Shown piece after piece: positions 7,432 through 15,112 of a DNA stretch of 15,112 nucleotides. The notes under the pieces are model-generated. The model did not search any database. It was not told the origin of the DNA and worked only from the letters and a program-made list of their open reading frames with translations. How positions within the stretch are numbered: position 1 is the first letter of the stretch; the number at the start of each line of letters is the position of its first letter. The DNA is from Paracoccaceae bacterium (GTDB lineage: Bacteria > Pseudomonadota > Alphaproteobacteria > Rhodobacterales > Rhodobacteraceae), in assembly GCA_002683355.1 (NCBI GenBank), contig NYTF01000055.1, forward strand, positions 1 to 15,112. The letters are read 5' to 3'. A program made the position numbers and the translations under genes.

Positions 7432-9072
7432 TTATTCCTCAATAAAGTTTTGTTTAATTTTACCTCGATAAAGCGCGGTTAACTCGTCAGGCACTTCGCT
7501 GCCATCAAAAAGAAATGGCAATATACCTTTCCCCATGGATCTAGTTCGCATATTTTTAATATCATCTTCTGACTTTGTTACTCTTTGGGCTAGTCTTCTA
7601 CCCCATTGGGCTAAAAAACCATACAGACGATTAATCTCATCCGCATATTCTTCAGTCTTGGCTAAATCATGAAATTCATCAGGATCAGTTTTTAAATCAA
7701 ATAACATAGGCCGGAGACCACCTTCAGCGTGCATCATTTTCCACCTACCATCAAAAACCATGAATAGGCGGCAATCACGTGGCTCTAATCCCAATTTCAG
7801 TGCCAAAGGCGTGGCTGAATAATCGAATTCGCTCACTACATAATTTCGCCATTTGGGTGTTTCCCCATTAATCCATGGTATCAGTGATCGACCTTCAATT
7901 ATGTGATCTGGGACTTTACCTCCAGCAGCGTCCACAAAAGTCGCAGCTAGATCTAAGCTCTCGACCAATTGATCGCATGTGGAGTTGCGAGTTTTATTTG
8001 CTTTTTCCCTGGGATCATAAATAATCATGGGGATTTTAACAGATTGTTCATGAAATAAATCTTTCTCACCTAACCAATGATCACCTAGGTAATCACCATG
8101 ATCGGAGGTGAGTACGATCATAGTGCTTTCTAATTTACTTTCTTTTTCTAAGTGTTCTAGAAGTCTACCTAACTGGTCATCACATTGCTTGATTAAGCCC
8201 ATGTATGCTGGTATTACTTTTTGCCGTACTTCTTCTTTTTGGAACGCTTCAGCGATCTTATTATTCTGATAACCTCCAAAAATTGGATGAGGGTTTTCCC
8301 TTTCTATTTCATGTCTTTTTGCAGGTGGAACATGATTTGCACCATACATATTGTGATAAGGTGCAGGAACAATATAAGGCCAGTGGGGTTTTATAAAGCT
8401 TACATGGGCACACCACGGGCCTTTTTGTTTATTGATAAAATCTATTGTTTGAGTCGTTAACCACGCTGTTTCGCTATCTTCTTCCTTTATGTTCGCTGCT
8501 TTATCCGCATTTTTAAAAAACCATCCTGAAGCAATATTATCACCATCAATACTAGCATTTGCAAAGTCTGCCCACGGATTCTCGCTCTCGTATCCTTTAG
8601 ATTTAAGATATTCGTTATAAGGAGATCGTTTTTCGTCATAAAATCCGTCAGGACCTTGACCCCAAAGACCATCATCGCGAACCCAAGAATCAAATCCACA
8701 TTCAGCTTGTCTGGCGCCAATTTCGCTATCAGCACTCAAGCCAAGTCTAGACATGCCTTCGGCATCTGCTTTCATGTGAGTTTTACCTAATAACCAGCAA
8801 TTCATTCCAGCTTTCCGTAAATGATCACCCATAGTTAATTCACCCACTCTTAGGGGAAAATTGTTCCATTGAGCACCATGGCTTGATGCATACCGCCCTG
8901 TGTAAAAACACATTCTGCTTGCACCGCAAATAGGTGATTGGACATACGCATTTGTAAAACGAACCCCCATTGAGGCCACACGATCAAAATTTGGAGTTTC
9001 TAAAGAAGGATGGCCGGAGCAGCTTAAGTAGTCAAATCTAAGCTGATCATACATTATGAATAATATATTCAA
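7432..9072 (-). CDS. Sulfatase-family hydrolase (arylsulfatase / phosphonate monoester hydrolase-like)
   Basis: A 546-residue alkaline-phosphatase-superfamily sulfatase. The N-terminal strand NILFIMYDQL carries metal ligand Asp9. The formylglycine site is SPICGASRM, with Cys49 as the residue to be modified and core CGASR instead of the commoner CxPSR; TGRYASSHG follows. The second metal site is LTSDHGDYLGDH (321-332) with Asp324/His325, then GEKDLFHEQSVKIPMI (335-350) with conserved Lys and His. The part AHVSFIKPHWPYIVPAPYHNMY (222-243) and the length resemble the phosphonate monoester hydrolase/arylsulfatase subgroup. No signal peptide is seen, so it should be cytoplasmic. The start is TTG at 9072, overlapping the ligC TGA as TTGA, with GAGAGG 8 nt upstream. 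The later ATG at 9054 would delete the conserved first strand. Substrate is unknown; the operon context suggests a sulfated or phosphorylated aromatic. Confidence 0.88.
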   Translation of the reverse strand: MNILFIMYDQLRFDYLSCSGHPSLETPNFDRVASMGVRFTNAYVQSPICGASRMCFYTGRYASSHGAQWNNFPLRVGELTMGDHLRKAGMNCWLLGKTHMKADAEGMSRLGLSADSEIGARQAECGFDSWVRDDGLWGQGPDGFYDEKRSPYNEYLKSKGYESENPWADFANASIDGDNIASGWFFKNADKAANIKEEDSETAWLTTQTIDFINKQKGPWCAHVSFIKPHWPYIVPAPYHNMYGANHVPPAKRHEIERENPHPIFGGYQNNKIAEAFQKEEVRQKVIPAYMGLIKQCDDQLGRLLEHLEKESKLESTMIVLTSDHGDYLGDHWLGEKDLFHEQSVKIPMIIYDPREKANKTRNSTCDQLVESLDLAATFVDAAGGKVPDHIIEGRSLIPWINGETPKWRNYVVSEFDYSATPLALKLGLEPRDCRLFMVFDGRWKMMHAEGGLRPMLFDLKTDPDEFHDLAKTEEYADEINRLYGFLAQWGRRLAQRVTKSEDDIKNMRTRSMGKGILPFLFDGSEVPDELTALYRGKIKQNFIEE

Positions 9073-10013
9073 CTAATTGACCTCTCAATTTTATCAAGTG
9101 TCTCCATTGCTGAAATTACATCAGTTACACAAGCATTTGGTGTCCGACCTTCTTTTATTGCTGAAATAAATTCACGATCGATGAGTTCGATGCCGTTACT
9201 GGAAACTGCAACATTGGTCAGATCAATCTGGTTATTATTCCCATCAAAAAGATCATCATATCTGGCGATGTAAGTGCCCTTGTCGCAGATATATCGAAAA
9301 AATGTTCCAAATGGCCCATCATTGTTAAAGCTCAGAGACAGTGTACAAATGGCTCCATCCGTCGCCTTCAAACCGATTGTCATATCCATTGCGATTCCCA
9401 ACTCTGAATGGATAGGTCCTTGTAAGCCAAATGCTTGAGTAGCCTTGCCGCCTGTTTGGTACTGAAAAAGGTCAACCGTATGGCAAGCATGATGCCACAG
9501 CAAGTGGTCTGTCCAACTTCTTGGTTGGCCTTTCGCGTTCGTATTGGTTCGGCGAAAAAAATAGGTTTGAGCATCCATTTGTTGAAGCTTTAACTCGCCT
9601 AAGTTAATTTTATTTTTGATCCATTGATGAGACGGGTTAAAGCGCCGAACCTGCCCGGCCATACAAGTGAGGCCAGTCTCACGATGTTTTTTAACAACGC
9701 GCATACTATCTTCAAGACTATCAGCCATTGGGATTTCAATTAAAACGTGTTTTCCTGCATCCATACAAGCAATTGCTTGATTTGCATGCAATTGGGTTGG
9801 CGTTGACAAAATAACGGCATCGACATCATCCCGAGCAATGCAGTTCTCAAGACTGGTACTAAAATGATTTATTCTACGCTCAGCTGCTAATGCTTTTATT
9901 TTGGTCTCTGTTGGACCCATTATGGACGTAACTTCGACATCCTCAATATTTTTTAAGGCGTCTAAATGTTTTAAACCAAATGCGCCATATGCACCAGCTA
10001 CACAAATTTTCAT
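9069..10013 (-). CDS. ligC: 4-carboxy-2-hydroxymuconate-6-semialdehyde dehydrogenase LigC (Gfo/Idh/MocA family)
   Basis: A 314-residue NAD(P)-dependent oxidoreductase, the size of LigC (~315). It oxidises the cyclic hemiacetal of the protocatechuate ring-cleavage product to 2-pyrone-4,6-dicarboxylate. The Rossmann loop is VAGAYGAFGLKHLDAL (5-20). The usual EKP motif of the family reads EIP (93-95) in LIEIPMADSLEDS, as I recall for LigC-like proteins. The substrate-side segment WTDHLLWHHACHTVDLF (167-183) contains the conserved histidines. FNNDGPFGTFFRYICDKGTY and the C-terminal DREFISAIKEGR also fit the family. The ATG at 10013 has GAGG about 7 nt upstream, inside the end of ligB, and lies 9 nt after its stop. 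Generic Gfo/Idh/MocA dehydrogenase is the fallback, but adjacency to ligAB makes LigC strong. Confidence 0.92.
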   Translation of the reverse strand: MKICVAGAYGAFGLKHLDALKNIEDVEVTSIMGPTETKIKALAAERRINHFSTSLENCIARDDVDAVILSTPTQLHANQAIACMDAGKHVLIEIPMADSLEDSMRVVKKHRETGLTCMAGQVRRFNPSHQWIKNKINLGELKLQQMDAQTYFFRRTNTNAKGQPRSWTDHLLWHHACHTVDLFQYQTGGKATQAFGLQGPIHSELGIAMDMTIGLKATDGAICTLSLSFNNDGPFGTFFRYICDKGTYIARYDDLFDGNNNQIDLTNVAVSSNGIELIDREFISAIKEGRTPNACVTDVISAMETLDKIERSIS

Positions 10014-10022
10014 AAGTTATCC

Positions 10023-11266
<1,244 letters not shown>

Positions 11267-11423
11267 TTAACTACCCTATTAATGCCGCAATTTTAATTTG
11301 GCTTTTGATTTAATAAGCCAAAATATAACCTTATCAGGATTATTACACTACTGGAATCTCAAAGCAATTAATTTTGAAACTTTACGATTAATGACTTAAG
11401 GTGATCCATTTTGTAGATAAAAA
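11267..11423 (-). promoter_or_regulatory. Leader/promoter region of the lig operon
   Basis: A 157-nt spacer between the tldD stop and the ligA start on the same strand. On the minus strand a possible -10 hexamer TATATT (complement of 11322-11327) lies about 56 nt before ligA. No convincing -35 is seen at 16-18 nt, which suits an activator-dependent or weak promoter. No hairpin followed by a T-run that would end the tldD transcript is visible, so read-through from tldD is possible. The promoter assignment is inference. Confidence 0.35.
11297..11322. promoter_or_regulatory. Perfect 8-10-8 inverted repeat upstream of ligA, candidate operator
   Basis: Arms TTTGGCTT (11297-11304) and AAGCCAAA (11315-11322) are exact reverse complements around a 10-nt AT-rich centre. 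The right arm touches the possible -10 TATATT, so the repeat would cover the predicted transcription start, the position expected for a repressor site. Alternatively it could form an RNA hairpin with an 8-bp stem. Because no T-run follows in the transcribed direction, intrinsic termination of tldD is less likely. Dedicated regulators of such pathways are known (for example LysR or IclR types), but none is encoded in the window. Confidence 0.45.
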
Positions 11424-12860
11424 TCAAGCGCTTCCACCAATAGTTAATCCGCCGATCAATAGACTGGGTTGTCCGACGCCAACTGGCACCCATTGACCTT
11501 GCTTTCCACAGTTCCCCATTCCTGGGTCCATTGCCATATCGTTTCCAAGTCCACGGATTTGTTTAAGCGCTGTTGCTCCATCTCCAATTAATGTTGCTCC
11601 TTTTATTGGTGCTCCAATTGCTCCATTTTTAACCAAATATGCTTCTGTACAGCTAAAAACAAATTTGCCGTTGGTAATATCAACTTGACCACCGCCAAAC
11701 CCAGTTGCCCAAATTCCATTTTTTAAATCGGCCAGAAGTGATTTTGGCTCATCTGTTCCCCCAAGCATAAAAGTATTTGTCATGCGTGGCATAGGCGCAT
11801 GAGCATAACTTTCACGACGCCCATTACCTGTCGATTTGACATTCATTAACCTGGAATTTTGGCGATCTTGCATATACGATACCAATTTTCCATCTTCGAT
11901 CAGAATATTCCTTGCTGATGGAGTTCCTTCATCGTCAAAGGTAATAGAGCCTCTTCTATTTTTTAAAGTTCCATCATCTAGAACTGTCACTCCTTTAGCT
12001 GCTATTTGTTTCCCCATCAAATTAGAAAATGCTGAGGTGCCTTTTCGATTAAAATCTCCCTCCAAGCCATGCCCAATTGCCTCATGCAATAAAATCCCAG
12101 GCCAACCTGGGCCAAGAACAATATCCATTATGCCCGCTGGAGCTGGAACAGCATCTAAATTCACAAGCCCAACACGCAATGCTTCTTTGGCTACCTTTTC
12201 CCAATGCGATCTTTCAAGCAGTGGCTTGACACTAGACCTTCCGCCGCCGCCCGCAGTTCCTGTTTCCCTTCGACCGTCTTTTTCTACAATTATGGAGATG
12301 TTTAACCTAGTCATTGGCCGTACATCTTTGACAGAGAAGCCTTCAGGTCTTAAAATTTCTATCTCTTGGTGAGAAGCCGCTATTGAAATGCTAACTTGAA
12401 ATACTCGACTATCCAAAGATCGTGCATATTCATTTATTTCTTTTAAAATATTTACTTTTGAACCAAAAGTTGCCTCTGAAACTGGATCGATCTGTTCATA
12501 TTGATTAAGATTTGTTTTTCGTGGCGCGATTGCTAGCTTGCCCCCTCCAATGTCAGACACGATTTTTGCGCTGTTAGCCGCTCTAAGCAGGGCTCTCTCA
12601 GAAATTTCAGTAGAATGTGCATATCCTGTGCTCTCGCCTAAAACAGTTCTAATTCCAAACCCTTCAGCAGCATTAAAGCTTGCAGTTTTTAGGTTATTAT
12701 TATCAAAAATTAAAGCTTCGGTGATATTTCGTTCAAAATAAATTTCACCGTCGTCTGCACCTTTTGTGAGACCATTTAAGATCTGAAGAGCCTTGTCCTG
12801 ATCAAGGTATTCTTTAAAAGGTTCAAAAGGTGCGACATTTTTGTTTGAAAGGCTTGTCAT
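11424..12860 (-). CDS. tldD: Metalloprotease TldD (modulator of DNA gyrase family U62)
   Basis: A 478-residue TldD, close to the 481 of E. coli. TldD and its partner PmbA/TldE form a heterodimeric zinc protease that degrades unfolded peptides. The metal motif is HEAIGH (259-264: His259, Glu260, His264) in ILLHEAIGHGLEGDF. The likely third zinc ligand is Cys451 in GNCGKQGQ, the same distance from the C-terminus as in E. coli. The N-terminal half with GADDGEIYFER and GFGIRTVLGESTGYAHSTEI is typical. A longer reading from TTG 12917 adds 19 unconserved residues. ATG 12860 gives MTSLSNKNVAPFEPF, matches family length and is preferred, although its GGAG is rather distant (about 11 nt). pmbA is not in the window. 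Divergent from coxB. Confidence 0.95.
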   Translation of the reverse strand: MTSLSNKNVAPFEPFKEYLDQDKALQILNGLTKGADDGEIYFERNITEALIFDNNNLKTASFNAAEGFGIRTVLGESTGYAHSTEISERALLRAANSAKIVSDIGGGKLAIAPRKTNLNQYEQIDPVSEATFGSKVNILKEINEYARSLDSRVFQVSISIAASHQEIEILRPEGFSVKDVRPMTRLNISIIVEKDGRRETGTAGGGGRSSVKPLLERSHWEKVAKEALRVGLVNLDAVPAPAGIMDIVLGPGWPGILLHEAIGHGLEGDFNRKGTSAFSNLMGKQIAAKGVTVLDDGTLKNRRGSITFDDEGTPSARNILIEDGKLVSYMQDRQNSRLMNVKSTGNGRRESYAHAPMPRMTNTFMLGGTDEPKSLLADLKNGIWATGFGGGQVDITNGKFVFSCTEAYLVKNGAIGAPIKGATLIGDGATALKQIRGLGNDMAMDPGMGNCGKQGQWVPVGVGQPSLLIGGLTIGGSA

Positions 12861-12929
12861 ATTGAAATATGCTCCATTTATCAAAGTAAGATGATTGCAA
12901 GCGTCGCAATGCCGCAAAAGGAATTCTTG

Positions 12930-12944
12930 TTATTGGAGCAATAA
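12930..12944. repeat. Short perfect palindrome in the tldD/coxB divergent region
   Basis: TTATTG-GAG-CAATAA is a 6-3-6 perfect inverted repeat in the 166-nt divergent spacer (12861-13026), about 82 nt upstream of the coxB ATG. It may be a regulator site for the cytochrome oxidase genes or for tldD, or chance in AT-rich DNA. No clear sigma70 promoter was identified in this spacer. Confidence 0.25.
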
Positions 12945-13026
12945 TATGGTTTCTCGCCAACATCAAATAGTTCTTTTAATAGGATCTCTAAGGTTTTGAT
13001 ATGGTAGTAATACTGGAGTTTTTAAA

Positions 13027-13884
13027 ATGAAAAAAAGTATGTACATGGTTTTTCTTGCAAATATTGTGTTGGCCACAATGAGTGTGTTTTCTATCGCTAA
13101 CGCAGAAGGCTTAAAATCGATAGGAAAACCAATACCAGAAGGAATGGGCTTTCAACCAGCGGTGACAGAGCTGGCGCGTGATCTTCAGTGGTTAGATAAT
13201 ATGGTAAATATTATAATAACAATTATCAGCCTTTTTGTGACTGTCCTACTACTGTGGGTAGCATATCGATACAACAAAAAGAAAAATCCAAATCCAGCAA
13301 CTTTTACTCATAACTCAACAATAGAGATTCTGTGGACTGTTATTCCAATAGTTATTCTCTTGTTCATTGGTGCTTTTTCAGTTCCTATATTGTTTAAACA
13401 GCAAGAAATGCCAGTGGCTGACGTGACAATCAAAGCAACAGGGAACCAATGGTACTGGACCCATGAATACCCTGAGCATGAATTTGGATTTGATGGTTTT
13501 TTACTTGAGAGAGACGAACTTGCTGAATATGGCTACGCTTCTGATGAATATCTACTTGCAACAGACACTCAAGTCGTAATTCCAACAGGCAAAAACATTG
13601 TGGTCCGGGTTACTGGAGCGGATGTGATCCACGCTTGGACAATACCTGCTTTTGGGGTGAAGCAAGATGCTGTTCCAGGCAGAATTGCAGAGCTATGGTT
13701 CAATGTTGATGAGGGACAAGAAGGAATTTACTTTGGTCAGTGTTCAGAATTGTGCGGAAAAGACCACGCCTACATGCCTATTACTGTCAGAGCGGTTACC
13801 ATGGCAGAATATGAGAAATGGCTTGACGAGGCTATAATAGAGTATGCAGGTAAACCACGTAATTTGGATATAGCTTCAAATTAG
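13027..13884 (+). CDS. coxB: Cytochrome c oxidase (aa3-type) subunit II
   Basis: A 285-residue subunit II of a heme-copper cytochrome c oxidase (also named ctaC). It has an N-terminal signal peptide (about 1-26, ending SIANA), two membrane segments (about 58-80 and 100-124) and a periplasmic CuA cupredoxin domain. CuA ligands are visible: His202 (VIHAW), Cys239, Glu241, Cys243, His247 and Met250 in [12 protein letters not shown]. The aromatic electron-entry motif QWYW is at 141-144. Glu100 in [13 protein letters not shown] corresponds to the K-channel entrance glutamate of the family. ATG 13027 has CTGGAG about 8-9 nt upstream. It is followed after 40 nt by ctaB, so it is the first of an assembly/structural operon; subunit I is not in the window. 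Confidence 0.97.
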   Translation: MKKSMYMVFLANIVLATMSVFSIANAEGLKSIGKPIPEGMGFQPAVTELARDLQWLDNMVNIIITIISLFVTVLLLWVAYRYNKKKNPNPATFTHNSTIEILWTVIPIVILLFIGAFSVPILFKQQEMPVADVTIKATGNQWYWTHEYPEHEFGFDGFLLERDELAEYGYASDEYLLATDTQVVIPTGKNIVVRVTGADVIHAWTIPAFGVKQDAVPGRIAELWFNVDEGQEGIYFGQCSELCGKDHAYMPITVRAVTMAEYEKWLDEAIIEYAGKPRNLDIASN

Positions 13885-13924
13885 CATATAAGATCAAGTT
13901 GTTTAGTTTGATAAAGGACAAAAT

Positions 13925-14878
13925 ATGACAGATGCGTCGATAACATCTTCTAGCTATAGCACTTACAATCAACCAGAGTTTGATGATTACTTTGAGTTGC
14001 TAAAGCCAAGAGTTATGTCATTGGTAATATTTACAGCATCAGTTGGGTTATTTGTGGCGCCAAATGGAGTTCATCCAATTTTGGCATTTGCATCAATCCT
14101 ATTCATCGCGATTGGAGCGGGAGCCTCTGGTGCATTAAATATGTGGTGGGATGCAGACATAGATTCTGTAATGAAACGTACGTCTGAAAGACCAATACCT
14201 GGGGGTAGAGTGTCCCCATCTGAGGCACGGAACTTAGGGCTCTGGTTGTCTGTATTCTCCGTTGGCATGTTGGCTATAACAGCTAATTTTTTGTCAGCGG
14301 CTTTATTGGCTTTTACTATTTTTTTCTATGCGGTTGTTTATACGATGTGGTTGAAAAGATGGACCCCCCAAAATATCGTGATTGGTGGGGCAGCTGGTGC
14401 ATTTCCTCCAATGATCGGGTGGGTTGCAGCGACAGGTGGGGTATCAGTTGAAAGTGTGTTAATGTTCGCTCTCATATTTATGTGGACACCACCACATTTC
14501 TGGGCGCTTGCGCTGTTCATGAATGATGATTACTCAAAAGCAGGTGTTCCAATGTTGACCGTTACTCATGGTAAAAAGTCAACTAGATTACATATTTTGA
14601 TCTATTCAGTGTTGTTAGCTCCCTTAGCCATGAGTTTAGCATTTACTGAAATAGGAGGACCTATATACTTTTTAACTGCTTTAGGTCTAAATGGTTGGTT
14701 TTTGCTAGGGGCATATCGGTTGTTTAATAGTAGCGAAATAAATGCGGCACTTCAAAAATATAGTCGAGAGAAAACTTTCTTTTTCTTCTCTATTTTCTAT
14801 CTTTTTGCTCATTTCATGGCTTTACTAATTGAAGCCTTCGTCGATTTTAAAGTTATCAATTGGCCGGTGTTTTTTTAG
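13925..14878 (+). CDS. ctaB: Protoheme IX farnesyltransferase (heme O synthase)
   Basis: A 317-residue polytopic UbiA-family prenyltransferase that farnesylates heme b to heme O, the precursor of heme A for the aa3 oxidase. The signature NMWWDADIDSVMKRTSERP (72-90) holds the NxxxDxxxD prenyl-diphosphate/Mg motif with Asn72, Asp76, Asp80 and the RT pair. KRWTPQNIVIGGAAGAFPPMIGW (144-166) and the second acidic site WTPPHFWALALFMNDDYSKAGVPM (187-210) complete the family pattern. About eight to nine hydrophobic segments are visible. ATG 13925 has AAAGGA about 6 nt before it. It lies 2 nt before the next small gene and so is part of the cox operon. Confidence 0.97.
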   Translation: MTDASITSSSYSTYNQPEFDDYFELLKPRVMSLVIFTASVGLFVAPNGVHPILAFASILFIAIGAGASGALNMWWDADIDSVMKRTSERPIPGGRVSPSEARNLGLWLSVFSVGMLAITANFLSAALLAFTIFFYAVVYTMWLKRWTPQNIVIGGAAGAFPPMIGWVAATGGVSVESVLMFALIFMWTPPHFWALALFMNDDYSKAGVPMLTVTHGKKSTRLHILIYSVLLAPLAMSLAFTEIGGPIYFLTALGLNGWFLLGAYRLFNSSEINAALQKYSREKTFFFFSIFYLFAHFMALLIEAFVDFKVINWPVFF

Positions 14879-14880
14879 TT

Positions 14881-15069
14881 ATGGCTTTGAGTAGATTACA
14901 CCCACAGCACAAAAAAAGATTAAGGTCCAATATTATAATTGGAGGCTTACTTCTAGGATTTGTTGCACTTGTTTTTGGTATAACCGTGGTGAAAATGAGC
15001 AATGGCGCGATGCTTGAAGCTTTTGACCATAGTTACAGAATTAGTGTAACTCCAGCCAAAGATGAGTAA
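14881..15069 (+). CDS. Small single-pass membrane protein of the cox operon (CoxF-like)
   Basis: A 62-residue protein with a basic N-terminus (LHPQHKKRLRSN), one membrane helix (about 17-37, NIIIGGLLLGFVALVFGITVV) and a short C-terminal tail (KMSNGAMLEAFDHSY). Small proteins of this shape sit between ctaB and ctaG in many Rhodobacterales and are sometimes named CoxF. Their role is not established, though position suggests oxidase assembly. A TTG at 14860 could extend it by seven residues into ctaB. The ATG at 14881, 2 nt after the ctaB stop, is preferred, although no strong Shine-Dalgarno is seen, consistent with translational coupling. The 3' end overlaps ctaG by 8 bp. Confidence 0.75.
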   Translation: MALSRLHPQHKKRLRSNIIIGGLLLGFVALVFGITVVKMSNGAMLEAFDHSYRISVTPAKDE

Positions 15070-15112
15070 AAATTCAAATAGAAAAACCGTGATAGGAGCG
15101 ATTTCTCTTGTA
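15062..15112 (+). CDS. ctaG: Cytochrome c oxidase assembly protein CtaG/Cox11, N-terminal fragment
   Basis: Seventeen codons from ATG 15062 to the window end read MSKNSNRKTVIGAISLV, a short basic head leading into a hydrophobic segment. This resembles the N-terminus of CtaG (Cox11), the membrane-anchored copper chaperone that delivers Cu to CuB of subunit I. The gene order coxB-ctaB-small protein-ctaG is the usual one in Rhodobacterales. Its start overlaps the preceding stop by 8 bp. The assignment rests mainly on context because only 17 residues are visible. Confidence 0.7.
   Translation, partial: MSKNSNRKTVIGAISLV

Noticed and set aside
8487..8735. Alternative-frame open frames within the sulfatase gene
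   Set aside because: They overlap a well-conserved coding frame, encode low-complexity translations and show no family resemblance.
9037..9054. ATG 9054 as the sulfatase start
   Set aside because: It would remove the conserved strand NILFIM that precedes metal ligand Asp9; TTG 9072 has a good Shine-Dalgarno and couples to ligC.
11836..12372. 178-codon plus-strand open frame inside tldD
   Set aside because: It is an antisense shadow of tldD, with no recognisable domain and no ribosome binding site supporting it.
12861..12917. TTG-initiated 19-residue N-terminal extension of tldD
   Set aside because: The added residues are Cys/His-rich and unlike TldD N-termini; ATG 12860 gives the expected length.

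Overview
The window is AT-rich (roughly 38% G+C by eye) and gene-dense. It looks like the chromosome of a marine-type alphaproteobacterium, most likely a low-GC Rhodobacterales relative. Three neighbourhoods support this by inference: the divergent fabA/irr pair, the divergent tldD/coxB pair, and the run coxB-ctaB-(small membrane protein)-ctaG. The protein sequences resemble that group. No phylogeny could be run.

Layout. 1-2790: the start of fabA (minus strand, cut by the window edge), divergent irr (Fur-family iron regulator), then an FMN-dependent alpha-hydroxy-acid dehydrogenase and trpA, both minus. 2948-4045: ychF on the plus strand. 4042-11266: one long minus-strand operon of eight genes. 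11424-12860: tldD (minus). 13027-15112: the cytochrome oxidase genes coxB, ctaB, a small membrane protein and the first codons of ctaG (plus).

The main feature is the operon ligA-ligB-ligC-sulfatase-galB-ligK-galD-ligI. It encodes an essentially complete protocatechuate (and probably gallate) 4,5-cleavage pathway. LigAB opens the ring and LigC oxidises the hemiacetal to 2-pyrone-4,6-dicarboxylate (PDC). LigI hydrolyses PDC to 4-oxalomesaconate. A PrpF-family GalD/LigU isomerase and a PIG-L-type GalB hydratase convert this to 4-carboxy-4-hydroxy-2-oxoadipate. LigK cleaves that to pyruvate and oxaloacetate. The genes are packed with 1-8 bp overlaps or short gaps, so co-transcription and translational coupling are likely.

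The unusual element is a 546-residue sulfatase/phosphonate-monoester-hydrolase-type gene between ligC and galB. Its TTG start overlaps the ligC stop. It carries the formylglycine motif in the variant CGASR. No sulfatase step exists in the known pathway, so it may act on a sulfated (or phosphorylated) aromatic that feeds the pathway; this is inference. No transporter or dedicated regulator is in the window, but a perfect 8-10-8 inverted repeat lies just upstream of ligA next to a possible -10 box.

The rest is ordinary core metabolism. No tRNA, rRNA, CRISPR array, insertion sequence or phage gene was seen.
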